Of a stretch of DNA of 64,000 nt, positions 25,811 to 34,190 are shown one piece after another. The notes beneath the pieces are model-generated. The model was not told where the DNA came from. It searched no databases and saw only the letters and a list, made by a program, of their open reading frames with translations. The translations under genes were made by a program, and so were the position numbers. The stretch comes from Rhodovulum marinum (lineage in GTDB: Bacteria > Pseudomonadota > Alphaproteobacteria > Rhodobacterales > Rhodobacteraceae), in assembly GCF_004343075.1 (NCBI RefSeq), contig NZ_SLXP01000007.1, positions 124,001 through 188,000 of the forward strand, written 5' to 3'. Position 1 is the first letter of the stretch. Each line of letters opens with the position of its first letter.

Positions 25811-26992
25811 CTACAACGCGTTCAGCAACGCCCGCGTCGGCCAGGAATCCGCCGGCAGACCCAGGCGTTGCTGTTCCTTTTGCACCGCCGCGCGGGTCAT
25901 CTCGCCCAGGATGCCGTCGATACCGCCCACGTCATGGCCGCGCGCGGCCAGCTTTTGCTGCAACAGCTTCATCTCGGCCCCCGACAGCCCCGGTTCGGGA
26001 GTGCGCGGGTCATAGGGCGGCGCGCCTTCCAGCCGCGTCGCCAGGTAGGCCGCCGTGGTCACATAGACCAGGCTCCGATTCCATTCGAAGAACACCCGGA
26101 AATTCGGATAGGCCAGGAACGCGGGCCCGCCCCGCCCCATCGGCAACAGCACCGAGGCCGACAGGTCCGCGGGCCCCAGCCCACCATCGCGCCCCCTGAC
26201 CCCCAGCGCCGCCCAGTCCGCCACGCTCTTTTCGTGGTCCAGCCCCGTATCGGCCCAGGGCAGCGTGTCGGGAATCACCACCTCCTGTAGCCAGGGCTCG
26301 TTCGGCCGCCAGCCCAGGTCGCGCAGCATGTTCGCCCCCGACATAAGCGCATCCGGCGCCGAGGTTTTCAGCCGCACATGCCCGTCGCCATCGCCGTCGA
26401 TCCCGTTCTTCAGGATATCGGCGGGCAGCATCTGCACCTGCCCGATCTCGCCCGCCCAGGCCCCCGTCGTGCCCGCCGGGTCGAAATCGCCCCGTTCGAA
26501 AAGGGTCAGCGCGGCGAAAACCTGCGGGCGGAACAGCTCGGGCCGGCGGCAATCATGCGCCAGCGTCACCAGCGCGTTCAGCGTGTTGAAATCGCCCTGC
26601 ACCGCGCCGTAATCGGTTTCCAGCGCCCAGAACGCCAGCAGCACGCCGCGCGACACGCCATAGCGCTTTTCGATCACGGTAAAGACGGACCCGTAGCGGT
26701 CGGCGTTGCGCCGGCCGTTGTCCAACCGGTTCTGGCTGATCAGCCGGCGCGAGAAATCTATGAAATCGCGCTGGAAGAACCCCTGCGCCCGGTCGCGGCG
26801 GATCACCTCGGGGTCGGGGCGCACGGCGGCGAAAAAGCGGTCAACCGACCTGCGGTCATGGCCCAGCGCCGCCGCCTCGTCCTTCAGCCCGGCGACGAAC
26901 CCGGAAAAGCTGCCCCCGCAGGGCGTGTCGCCCCGCGCGGCGACGGGCAGCGCCAGGGCCAGGCAGGCGGCAAGCGCGGGCACGAAATGCAT
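25811..26992 (-). CDS. Lytic murein transglycosylase (MltB-like) with peptidoglycan-binding domain
   Basis: A 393-residue periplasmic enzyme. Signal sequence at 1-20 (MHFVPALAACLALALPVAARG). The catalytic domain runs to about 320, with the catalytic Glu at E125 (FWALETDYGA) and typical AGEIGQVQMLPADILKNG. A C-terminal peptidoglycan-binding-1 domain (LQQKLAARGHDVGGIDGILG) ends the protein. It cleaves glycan strands with 1,6-anhydro product. The ATG at 26992 begins the signal peptide cleanly. A second, Slt-type enzyme is encoded at 35156. Confidence 0.93.
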   Translation of the reverse strand: MHFVPALAACLALALPVAARGDTPCGGSFSGFVAGLKDEAAALGHDRRSVDRFFAAVRPDPEVIRRDRAQGFFQRDFIDFSRRLISQNRLDNGRRNADRYGSVFTVIEKRYGVSRGVLLAFWALETDYGAVQGDFNTLNALVTLAHDCRRPELFRPQVFAALTLFERGDFDPAGTTGAWAGEIGQVQMLPADILKNGIDGDGDGHVRLKTSAPDALMSGANMLRDLGWRPNEPWLQEVVIPDTLPWADTGLDHEKSVADWAALGVRGRDGGLGPADLSASVLLPMGRGGPAFLAYPNFRVFFEWNRSLVYVTTAAYLATRLEGAPPYDPRTPEPGLSGAEMKLLQQKLAARGHDVGGIDGILGEMTRAAVQKEQQRLGLPADSWPTRALLNAL

Positions 26993-27055
26993 GGGCGGGC
27001 TCCGAAAAGGCTTGTCGCCCAGCACCCTAGCAGCCTTCGGCCCGCTGGCAACCGC

Positions 27056-28045
27056 TCAGGCGGCGGCCAACCTCTCGCGCCCATGCGGCGCCCACCAGTC
27101 GATCACCGGGTTGATCGGGATGATCCGGTTGGGGTTAATCATGTCGTGGCTGTAATGGTAATGGCGCACGATATGGTCGAAATCGACCGTGCCCGCCACG
27201 CCCGGCCATTGATACAGCTCGCGCGCATAGGCCCACAGGTTCGGAAAGTCGATCAGCCGGTTGCGGTTGCACTTGAAATGCAGGTGATAGACCGCGTCGA
27301 AGCGCGCCAGCGTGGTGAACAGCCGCCAATCGGCCTCGGTCACCCGCTCGCCCACCAGGTAACGCCGCGTGGCCAGCCGGTCCTCCAGCCAGTCGAGGCT
27401 GTCGAACAGCGCGCTCACCGCCGCGTCATAGGCCGATTGCGAACTGGCGAACCCCGCCTTGTAGACCCCGTTGTTCACCGTGTCATAGACCCGCGCGTTG
27501 ACCTCTTCGATCTCGTCGCGCAGCCCCTTGGGCCAGTAATCGTCACGGTTGCCGGTCAGCCCGTCAAAGGCCGAATTGAACATGCGGATGATCTCGGCCG
27601 ATTCGTTCGACACGATGGTCTGCTGCCGCTTGTCCCACAGAACCGGCACCGTCACCTTGCCCGACACCTTCGGCGCGGCCTTGGTATAGACGTCGCGCAG
27701 ATAGGGCAGGCCATACAACGTGTCACCCGTCGCACCGGGGAAATCGGTCGAGAAGGTCCAGCCATCGTCCAGCATGTCGGGATGCACGACCGAGACGTCG
27801 ATATGATCCTCCAGCCCCTTCAGCTGGCGAAAGATCAGCGTGCGGTGCGCCCAGGGGCAGGCCAGCGAGACATACAGGTGATAACGCCCGCTTTCGGCCG
27901 CGAACCCGCCCTCGCCGCTGGGCCCCGGGCGGCCATCCGCCGTGATCCAGTTGCGGAACGCCGAGTCCCAGCGCACGAACGCGCCGCCGTGTTTTTCGGT
28001 GTCGTACCAGCCGGTTTGCCATTCGCCGTCGATCAGTTGGCCCAT
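27056..28045 (-). CDS. Glutathionyl-hydroquinone reductase (omega-type GST)
   Basis: A 329-residue Xi/omega-like glutathione transferase of the YqjG/PcpF group. The catalytic Cys is C63 in the CPWA motif (VSLACPWAHRTLIF), with the glutathione-binding VPVLWDKR and SNESAEIIRMFN segments, and an all-helical C-terminal domain. It reduces glutathionyl-hydroquinones with GSH in the cytosol. The ATG at 28045 gives the family's N-terminus (MGQLIDGEWQTGWYDT). Confidence 0.93.
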   Translation of the reverse strand: MGQLIDGEWQTGWYDTEKHGGAFVRWDSAFRNWITADGRPGPSGEGGFAAESGRYHLYVSLACPWAHRTLIFRQLKGLEDHIDVSVVHPDMLDDGWTFSTDFPGATGDTLYGLPYLRDVYTKAAPKVSGKVTVPVLWDKRQQTIVSNESAEIIRMFNSAFDGLTGNRDDYWPKGLRDEIEEVNARVYDTVNNGVYKAGFASSQSAYDAAVSALFDSLDWLEDRLATRRYLVGERVTEADWRLFTTLARFDAVYHLHFKCNRNRLIDFPNLWAYARELYQWPGVAGTVDFDHIVRHYHYSHDMINPNRIIPINPVIDWWAPHGRERLAAA

Positions 28046-28131
28046 GATGCCCTCCTTTTCAGGACATCAGATAGGGCCGGTGTGACCTGTGCATATTCGC
28101 AGGGCGCGCGCACGCCCCCTGCATCAGCGCA

Positions 28132-29301
28132 CTATTGCAGGTCGGCGAACGCCTGTTGCAGCCGCTCCACCGCCTCGGCCACCCGGGCGCGCGGCGTGGC
28201 CAGGTTGAACCGCAGGAAGCTTTCGCCCCCGGTCCCGAAGGTCGGCCCGTGGTTCACCGCGATCCGCGCGTCGCGTTCCACGCGGGCGGTGAATTCCTCC
28301 GCCGCCATGCCGGTGCCCGCGAAATCCACCCAGGCCAGGTAGGTCGATTCCAGCGCCATCGAGGCCAGCCCGGGAATGCCGTTCACCCCCGCGTCGAACA
28401 GCCGCCGGTTGCCCTCCAGATAGGCCATCAGCGCGTCGATCCATTCGGCCCCCTCGGGGGAATAGGCCGCCGTCGCCATTTCCATGCCAAAGGAATTGGG
28501 CGAAATCCCCAGCGCCCCCATGCGGCCCGCGAACCGCGCGCGCAGCGCCTCGTCGGGGATGATGACATTGCCGATATGGCTGCCCGCGATGTTGAAGCTT
28601 TTGGTCGTGGCGCTCATCATCACCAGCCGGTCGCGCACCGCTGGGTCCACCAGGTCCATCACAATGTGCCTTTGCCCCGGATAGACCAGGTCATGGTGAA
28701 TCTCGTCCGACACCAGCACCAGGTCGTGCCGGCGCGCGAAATCGGCGACGCCCTGCAATTCCGCGCGCGTCCACACCCGCCCGCCGGGATTGTGCGGCGA
28801 ACACAGGATGACCATCTTCGCGCCCTCGACCATCCCGTCATAGGCGTCGAAATCCATCTCATAGCGGCCACCCGTGTTGACCAGCGGGCATTCCACCACC
28901 TTGCGCCCCGCCGCGCGGATCACCCGGGCAAAGGCGTGATAGACCGGCGTGAACAGAACCACCCCGTCGCCGGGCGCGGTGAACGCGTCCACGCACAGAC
29001 CCGTCCCGTTCACCAGCCCGTGCGTGGTGAAAATCCACGCCGGATCGACGGTCCAGCCGTGGCGCGCCTTCATCCACCAGCCGATCGCCGCCTTGTAGGC
29101 GCTGTCATCGCCGAAATAGCCGTAAACCCCGTGCTCGGCCATCTTGCGCACCGCATCGCCCACGCAGGCGGGCGGGCGGAAATCCATGTCGGCCACCCAC
29201 ATCGGAATGCCGTCGGCGGCGGGCACGCCATAGATCGGCTCCATCATGTCCCATTTCATCGAATGGGTGCCGCGGCGCTCGATGATTTCGTCGAAATTCA
29301 T
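28132..29301 (-). CDS. MalY/PatB-type PLP aminotransferase (C-S lyase)
   Basis: A 389-residue fold-type I PLP enzyme of the MalY/PatB branch. It starts MNFDEIIERRGTHSMKWD, shows WVADMDFRPP (typical of MalY), CSPHNPGGRVW, VLVSDEIHHDL and the Schiff-base lysine K234 in SATTKSFNIAG. MalY and PatB split cystathionine or cysteine conjugates into a thiol, pyruvate and ammonia. The ATG at 29301 is chosen. It is divergent from the deformylase cluster. Confidence 0.9.
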   Translation of the reverse strand: MNFDEIIERRGTHSMKWDMMEPIYGVPAADGIPMWVADMDFRPPACVGDAVRKMAEHGVYGYFGDDSAYKAAIGWWMKARHGWTVDPAWIFTTHGLVNGTGLCVDAFTAPGDGVVLFTPVYHAFARVIRAAGRKVVECPLVNTGGRYEMDFDAYDGMVEGAKMVILCSPHNPGGRVWTRAELQGVADFARRHDLVLVSDEIHHDLVYPGQRHIVMDLVDPAVRDRLVMMSATTKSFNIAGSHIGNVIIPDEALRARFAGRMGALGISPNSFGMEMATAAYSPEGAEWIDALMAYLEGNRRLFDAGVNGIPGLASMALESTYLAWVDFAGTGMAAEEFTARVERDARIAVNHGPTFGTGGESFLRFNLATPRARVAEAVERLQQAFADLQ

Positions 29302-29403
29302 GGGGGCCTCCTGTCCGTGCGGCGCGACCCTAGCGCCTGAACCCGCGGGCGCAAGCCTTGGTCGCATTGCGCGCGCGCATCGATTCGCCTAAATCCCCTT
29401 TCC

Positions 29404-29928
29404 ATGAGCATTCGACCGATCCTGATCCACCCCGACCCGCGCCTGAAAAAGGTGGCCGACCCCGTGTCGGACATCTCGGATGAATTGCAGCGCCTGGCCG
29501 AGGACATGCTGGAAACCATGTATGACGCGCCCGGCATCGGGCTGGCCGCGCCGCAGTTGGGCCTGTCGCACCGGCTGATCGTGATGGACTGCGCCAAGGA
29601 CGAGGGCGCCCGCCCCAACCCCTATGCCATGTTCAACCCCGAGGTCGTCTGGGAATCCGACGATCGCAACATCCACGAGGAAGGCTGCCTGTCGATCCCC
29701 GAAACCTATGCCGAGGTCACCCGCCCCGCCGAGGTGATCGTGCGCTGGATCGACCCCTCGGGCGATGCGAAAGAGGACAGGTTCACCGGCCTCTGGGCCA
29801 CCTGCGTCCAGCACGAGATCGACCATCTCGAGGGCAAGCTGTTCATCGACTACCTCAAGCCGCTGAAACGCCAGCTTATCACCCGCAAGATGCAAAAGCT
29901 GAAACGCGAGCGGACCCGGATCGCCTGA
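29404..29928 (+). CDS. def: Peptide deformylase 1
   Basis: A 174-residue peptide deformylase that removes the formyl group from new protein N-termini at the ribosome. All three motifs are canonical: GIGLAAPQ (44-51), EGCLSIPE (93-100, metal ligand C95) and QHEIDHLEG (H137, catalytic E138, H141). It is the first of three tandem deformylase genes followed by fmt; the next gene starts at its stop codon (TGATG). It is probably the main housekeeping enzyme. Confidence 0.97.
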   Translation: MSIRPILIHPDPRLKKVADPVSDISDELQRLAEDMLETMYDAPGIGLAAPQLGLSHRLIVMDCAKDEGARPNPYAMFNPEVVWESDDRNIHEEGCLSIPETYAEVTRPAEVIVRWIDPSGDAKEDRFTGLWATCVQHEIDHLEGKLFIDYLKPLKRQLITRKMQKLKRERTRIA

Positions 29929-30422
29929 TGGGCACCCTGCCGATCCTGCGCTGGCCCGACGACAGGCTGCGCACGCCCTGCGCGCCCGTGGGCGAGATCA
30001 CAGACGATCTGCGCAGCCTCGCCGACGACATGCTGGACACGATGTATGCCGCGCCCGGCCGCGGGCTGGCCGCGCCCCAGGTGGGCGTTCTGAAACGGCT
30101 CTTCGTGATGGACCCGAACGGCCGGGCGGGTCCGCGCGCGCCGCGCGTCTTCCTCGACCCGGTGATCGAGGCCCGTTCCGACGACACCGCCACCGGCCCC
30201 GAGGGCTGCCTGTCGATCCCGGGCGTCGTCGCCGACGTGGAACGGTCGGTGGAAATCACCGTCCGCTGGCGCGACCTCGACGGCACCGAACTGCGCGAGA
30301 CGCTGTCCGGCTTCCCCGCGATCTGCGCCCAGCACGAGATCGACCACCTCGACGGCATCGTCACCTTCGACCGCGTCGCGCCCGACCTGCGCGCCGCGCT
30401 GGAACAGGCCTATTCCGCATGA
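29928..30422 (+). CDS. def: Peptide deformylase 2
   Basis: A 164-residue second deformylase. Motif 1 is GRGLAAPQ (Ile replaced by Arg at the second position), motif 2 EGCLSIPG (C94) and motif 3 QHEIDHLDG (H136, E137, H140), so all metal ligands and the catalytic Glu remain. It is expected to be active, perhaps with altered substrate range because of the Arg. It overlaps the third copy by 4 bases (ATGA). Confidence 0.93.
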   Translation: MGTLPILRWPDDRLRTPCAPVGEITDDLRSLADDMLDTMYAAPGRGLAAPQVGVLKRLFVMDPNGRAGPRAPRVFLDPVIEARSDDTATGPEGCLSIPGVVADVERSVEITVRWRDLDGTELRETLSGFPAICAQHEIDHLDGIVTFDRVAPDLRAALEQAYSA

Positions 30423-30922
30423 TCCGCGACATCCTGCAATGGCCCGACAAGCGGCTGTCCACCCCCGCCGAACCCGTGGCCCAGATCACCGACGAGATCC
30501 GCGCGATCTGGACCGACATGATCGACACGATGGAGGCGATGCCCGGCCAGGGCGTGGGCCTTGCCGCCAACCAGATCGGCGTGTTGCTGCGGCTGGCCGT
30601 TGTCGATTGCTCCGAGGAACGCGGCCAAGCCATCCGCATGGCCAATCCCGAGATCCTGCACGAATCGGTCAAGCTGAACGCCCATGACGAGGCAAGCCCC
30701 TGCCTGCCCGGCGTCTGGGCCACGATCAAGCGGCCCCGTGCGGTCACGGTGCGGTTCCTCAACGCCGATGGCGAAACCGAGGACCGGGATTTCGTGAACC
30801 TCTGGGCCACCTCGGTCCAGCACCAGATCGACCACCTGAACGGGCGGATGTATTTCGACAACCTCTCGAAACTCAAACGCGACCGCCTGCTGAAGAAGGC
30901 CGAAAAGCAAAGGGGCCGCTGA
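30419..30922 (+). CDS. Peptide deformylase-like protein 3 (catalytic Glu replaced)
   Basis: A 167-residue third paralogue. Motif 1 GVGLAANQ is intact. Motif 2 reads SPCLPG in place of EGCLSIPG, keeping C95. Motif 3 reads [10 protein letters not shown]135 and H139 remain, but the catalytic Glu is Gln136. The metal site may form while deformylation should be strongly impaired. Its stop overlaps the fmt start (TGATG), so it is translated with fmt. It may be a regulatory or scaffold protein, or have a different reaction. Confidence 0.92.
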   Translation: MIRDILQWPDKRLSTPAEPVAQITDEIRAIWTDMIDTMEAMPGQGVGLAANQIGVLLRLAVVDCSEERGQAIRMANPEILHESVKLNAHDEASPCLPGVWATIKRPRAVTVRFLNADGETEDRDFVNLWATSVQHQIDHLNGRMYFDNLSKLKRDRLLKKAEKQRGR

Positions 30923-31821
30923 TGCGCGTCGTGTTCATGGGCACGCCCGATTTCTCGGTCCCGGTGCTGGATGCGCTGGTGGACGCGGGCCACGAGATCG
31001 CCGCCGTCTACTGCCAGCCGCCCCGCCCCGCCGGCCGCGGCAAGAAGGATCGCCCCACCCCCGTCCATGCCCGCGCCACGGCGCTGGGCCTGCCCGTCCG
31101 CCACCCCACATCGCTGAAAACCCCCGAGGCGCAGGCCGAGTTCGCCGCGCTGGCCGCCGATATCGCCGTGGTCGTGGCCTATGGCCTGATCCTGCCGCAA
31201 CCCATCCTCGACGCGCCGCGCAACGGCTGCCTGAACATCCACGCGTCCCTTTTGCCGCGCTGGCGGGGGGCTGCGCCCATTCACCGCGCGATCATGGCGG
31301 GCGACGCGGAAACCGGCATCTGCATCATGCGGATGGAGGCCGGGCTGGACACCGGCCCCGTCCTGCTGCGCGAGGCCACCCCGATCGGCGCGCAGGAAAC
31401 CACCGGCGACCTGCACGACCGGCTGTCGGCCATGGGCGCCCGGCTGATCGTTCAGGCGCTGGACCGCCTGCCCGACCTGACCCCCGCGCCCCAGCCCGAT
31501 ACCGGCGTCACCTATGCCGAAAAGATCGACAAGGCCGAGGCCCGCATCGACTGGACCCGCCCCGCCGCCGATATCGCGCGCCAGGTCAACGGCCTGTCGC
31601 CCTTCCCCGGCGCCTGGTGCGAGGCGGGCGGCGAACGGCTGAAACTGCTGCGCGCCCGCACCGTGCCGGGCCAGGGCGCGCCCGGCACCGTGCTCGACGG
31701 GCTGCGAATCGCCTGCGGCACCGGCGCGGTCGAGATCACCCAGGCCCAGCGCCAGGGCAAACGCCCCATGCAGGCGGCCGAGATCCTGAGCGGCCTGACC
31801 CTGCCCGACCGGCTGGACTGA
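30922..31821 (+). CDS. fmt: Methionyl-tRNA formyltransferase
   Basis: A 299-residue Fmt that formylates initiator Met-tRNA. The formyltransferase domain has [19 protein letters not shown], the signature [20 protein letters not shown] (catalytic Asn/His/Asp) and [18 protein letters not shown]; the C-terminal tRNA-binding domain is present ([18 protein letters not shown]). It forms one translationally coupled unit with the three deformylase genes, so the formyl group's addition and removal are encoded together. Confidence 0.97.
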   Translation: MRVVFMGTPDFSVPVLDALVDAGHEIAAVYCQPPRPAGRGKKDRPTPVHARATALGLPVRHPTSLKTPEAQAEFAALAADIAVVVAYGLILPQPILDAPRNGCLNIHASLLPRWRGAAPIHRAIMAGDAETGICIMRMEAGLDTGPVLLREATPIGAQETTGDLHDRLSAMGARLIVQALDRLPDLTPAPQPDTGVTYAEKIDKAEARIDWTRPAADIARQVNGLSPFPGAWCEAGGERLKLLRARTVPGQGAPGTVLDGLRIACGTGAVEITQAQRQGKRPMQAAEILSGLTLPDRLD

Positions 31822-31917
31822 CACCCCCGCGCCACGCCGCGAACACGACTCCGCGATGACGGATTGCCGCAAAGCCGCACAGGTGACATGCTGCCCCGAT
31901 AAAAAGAGGCAGAGCAG

Positions 31918-32070
31918 ATGAAATCGATCAAGTACGAACTCCTGGGTTTTTCCGGGCTGGTGGGGGCATTGATGCTGGTGCTGCTGCTGCCGGGCGGCGA
32001 ACAGGAACGCGAAACCATCAAGGCCTTGGCCGACGGCATGGTCTCGATGCAGGCCTTCGACCCGGAATAG
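31918..32070 (+). CDS. Small single-helix membrane protein (50 residues)
   Basis: A 50-codon frame starting MKSIKYELLGFSGLVGALML, with one hydrophobic helix (about residues 8-26) and a charged tail (GGEQERETIKALADGM). AAAAAGAGGCAGAGCAG before the ATG offers a ribosome site. Positive charge before and negative charge after the helix suggest the N-terminus faces the cytosol. It lies alone between fmt and a GlsB-like gene. I do not recognise a family. Confidence 0.6.
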   Translation: MKSIKYELLGFSGLVGALMLVLLLPGGEQERETIKALADGMVSMQAFDPE

Positions 32071-32074
32071 GCCA

Positions 32075-32104
32075 CCGCCCGCCCCGCGCCTGACAGGCGG
32101 GCGG
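32075..32104. terminator. GC-rich hairpin after the small membrane protein
   Basis: CCGCCCGCC (32075-32083) pairs perfectly with GGCGGGCGG (32096-32104) around a 12-base loop, starting 4 bases after the stop codon. No T run follows, so it may be a pause site or a 3'-end protector rather than a full terminator. Confidence 0.4.
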
Positions 32105-32159
32105 CTGCGCCTCCGGCGCGCCCCTAGGCGAATCCGGCCGCACCCCCCATATTGGCCCC

Positions 32160-32399
32160 ATGTCCATCCTGTTCCTCATCATCATCGGCGCGGCGGCGGG
32201 GTTTCTCGCCACCCGGCTCATGCGGGTCGAGGCCGATATCCCGACCACGATGGCCATCGGCATCTTCGGCGCGCTGATCGGCGGGCTGGTGCTGCGTTTC
32301 CTGCTGGTGCTGTCGGGCTTTGCCGCCGGGTTCGTCGGCGCCGTTCTGGGCGCGATGCTGCTGGTCTGGCTTTACCAAACCTACATCCAGAACCGCTGA
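32160..32399 (+). CDS. GlsB/YeaQ/YmgE-like small membrane protein
   Basis: A 79-residue protein of nearly all hydrophobic residues in three helices (LFLIIIGAAAGFLATRLM, TMAIGIFGALIGGLVLRF, AAGFVGAVLGAMLLVWLY). The Gly-rich repeats and the R-x-x-x-x-x-D-I spacing resemble the GlsB/YeaQ/YmgE (transglycosylase-associated) family of small stress-related membrane proteins. It ends 4 bases from the convergent FAD-oxidoreductase gene. Confidence 0.7.
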   Translation: MSILFLIIIGAAAGFLATRLMRVEADIPTTMAIGIFGALIGGLVLRFLLVLSGFAAGFVGAVLGAMLLVWLYQTYIQNR

Positions 32400-32403
32400 C
32401 CCC

Positions 32404-33450
32404 TTACAGGTTCGCCTCGACGCGGAACCCCTCGGGGATACCGTCCTCGCGCCCGTCCAGCACCAGGTCGGCCATCACCTCGCTCACCTTCGGCGCCAGC
32501 CCGATGCCGATCTTGAACCCCCCGTTGGCGATGAAATGCCCCGCCCGCCCGGGCCACGGCCCCAGCATCGGCGCGATGGATTGCGCCCGCGGCCGCACCC
32601 CGGCCCAGCGTTCGATCACCTGCGCCCCCTCCAGCGCCGGACAGATCGCGCGCGCCCGCGCGATCACCTCGTCCAGCCGCGCATCGGTCGACCAGGGGTC
32701 GGCGAACTCGCGCTCGGTGGTGGACCCCACCGCCACCGTCCCGTCCGCATGCGGCACGATCAGCACGCCGTTGGCATGAACCTGCGGCGCGTCCGGCGCG
32801 TCATGGGCCAGGATCGCCGCCTGCCCCTTGACCCCGCTGCCCACCGCGCGGCCCAGTTCCGCCGACAGCGCGGCCAGCCCCGGATAGCCCGTGGCCCAGA
32901 TCACCCGCCCCTCGACCGGCCCCTCGGCCCCGCAGGCGACCTCGCCCCCCAGCGCGCGCACCGCACCGGCCAGCGCATCGCAGGCCGCGCGCGGCGCGAT
33001 CCGCGCCGACAGCGTGTCGTGGATCACGTAACCGCTGGCCGAAACCGGCGCCCAGCCCCCCGCGGGCGCCGCGATCACCCGCCATTCCGCCTTGCCCTGC
33101 CACAGCGTGTCGGCCTCGGCCGCCCGCGCCCGCGCCCGCTCCAGCGCCGCCTCGTCCTTGATCGGCTGATACCGCCCCAGCCGCGCATATCCCGTGGCCC
33201 GCCCCGACACCGCCTCGACCCGCGCCCAGTAATCGCCGGCCATCGCCAGTGCCTCGAACTGGAACGCCTTCTTGTCGTTCCACTGCTCGGGCACATGCGG
33301 GGCCAGGGCGCCCACCGGCGTACCGCTTGCGCCTGCGCCGGGATGCGACCATTCCACCACGCGCACCCGGGCGCCCCGGCTGGCACAGGCGTGGGCACAG
33401 GCCAGCCCGAACACCCCCGCCCCCATCACCGTCACGTCGACCGTTGCCAT
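32404..33450 (-). CDS. FAD-dependent oxidoreductase, MnmC C-terminal-like
   Basis: A 348-residue DAO-fold protein. The dinucleotide-binding motif is VMGAGVFGLACAHACASRGARV (G-x-G-x-x-G), and the C-terminal part has RPRAQSIAPMLG and NGGFKIGIGLAP, typical of this fold. GAGASGTPVGALAPHV resembles the G-A-S-G-N-P-x-G-L segment of the oxidase half of MnmC. In E. coli MnmC one protein carries this half (removing the carboxymethyl group of cmnm5U in tRNA) fused to the methyltransferase half; here that half is the divergent neighbour. Function as MnmC oxidase is inferred from this pairing. Confidence 0.75.
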   Translation of the reverse strand: MATVDVTVMGAGVFGLACAHACASRGARVRVVEWSHPGAGASGTPVGALAPHVPEQWNDKKAFQFEALAMAGDYWARVEAVSGRATGYARLGRYQPIKDEAALERARARAAEADTLWQGKAEWRVIAAPAGGWAPVSASGYVIHDTLSARIAPRAACDALAGAVRALGGEVACGAEGPVEGRVIWATGYPGLAALSAELGRAVGSGVKGQAAILAHDAPDAPQVHANGVLIVPHADGTVAVGSTTEREFADPWSTDARLDEVIARARAICPALEGAQVIERWAGVRPRAQSIAPMLGPWPGRAGHFIANGGFKIGIGLAPKVSEVMADLVLDGREDGIPEGFRVEANL

Positions 33451-33506
33451 TGCCCGCGCCCTTCCCCATGCTCGCGCCCGACCTCACCGACCGTCTAGGA
33501 CAAGTC

Positions 33507-34190
33507 ATGGACCAAGGCCAGCGCGCCCCGATTTCATGGACCTCCGAGGGCGTGCCCGTCTCGGCGCGCTTCGACGACCCGTATTTCTCGCTGGGCGACG
33601 GTCTGGCCGAAACCCGCCACGTGTTCCTGGCGGGCAATGGCCTGCCGGGCCGGTTCCGCCCGGGCTTTCACATCGCCGAACTGGGCTTCGGCACCGGGCT
33701 GAACCTGCTCGCCGCCCTCATCGCCTGGCGCGCCGCGGCCACGCCCGGCCCGCTTCGCTTCACCAGTTTCGAGGCCTTCCCGATGGCCCCCGCCGACATG
33801 GAACAGGCCCTCGCCGCCTTCCCCGAGGCGCACGCCGTTGCCGCCCCCCTGCTGGATGCCTGGGCGCAGGGCGCGCGCCGCATCGAAACCCCCGATCTGG
33901 TCGCCGAGATCGTCATCGGCGACGCGCGCGACACCCTGCCCGCCTGGCCGGGCCGCGCCGATGCGTGGTTCCTCGACGGCTTCGCCCCCGCCAAGAACCC
34001 CGAGCTTTGGGCCCCCGGCCTGATGGCGCAGGTCGCCGCCCATACCGCGCCGGGCGGCACGGCGGCGACCTATACCGCCGCCGGCCACGTCCGCCGCGCG
34101 CTGGCCGAGGCGGGCTTTACCGTCGAACGCCGCCCCGGCTTCGGCCGCAAGCGCCACATGACCGTGGCCCGGCGCGCCCCGCATGACTGA
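33507..34190 (+). CDS. mnmD: tRNA U34 5-methylaminomethyl methyltransferase (MnmD)
   Basis: A 227-residue stand-alone methyltransferase half of MnmC. Family marks are PVSARFDDPYFSLGDGLAET, the SAM motif IAELGFGTGLNLLAA, SFEAFPM and the signature WFLDGFAPAKNPELW. It methylates the aminomethyl group on wobble uridine 34 of tRNA using SAM. The ATG at 33507 follows TAGGACAA; an in-frame ATG at 33468 is an alternative. Its last 8 bases overlap the transporter gene. Confidence 0.93.
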   Translation: MDQGQRAPISWTSEGVPVSARFDDPYFSLGDGLAETRHVFLAGNGLPGRFRPGFHIAELGFGTGLNLLAALIAWRAAATPGPLRFTSFEAFPMAPADMEQALAAFPEAHAVAAPLLDAWAQGARRIETPDLVAEIVIGDARDTLPAWPGRADAWFLDGFAPAKNPELWAPGLMAQVAAHTAPGGTAATYTAAGHVRRALAEAGFTVERRPGFGRKRHMTVARRAPHD

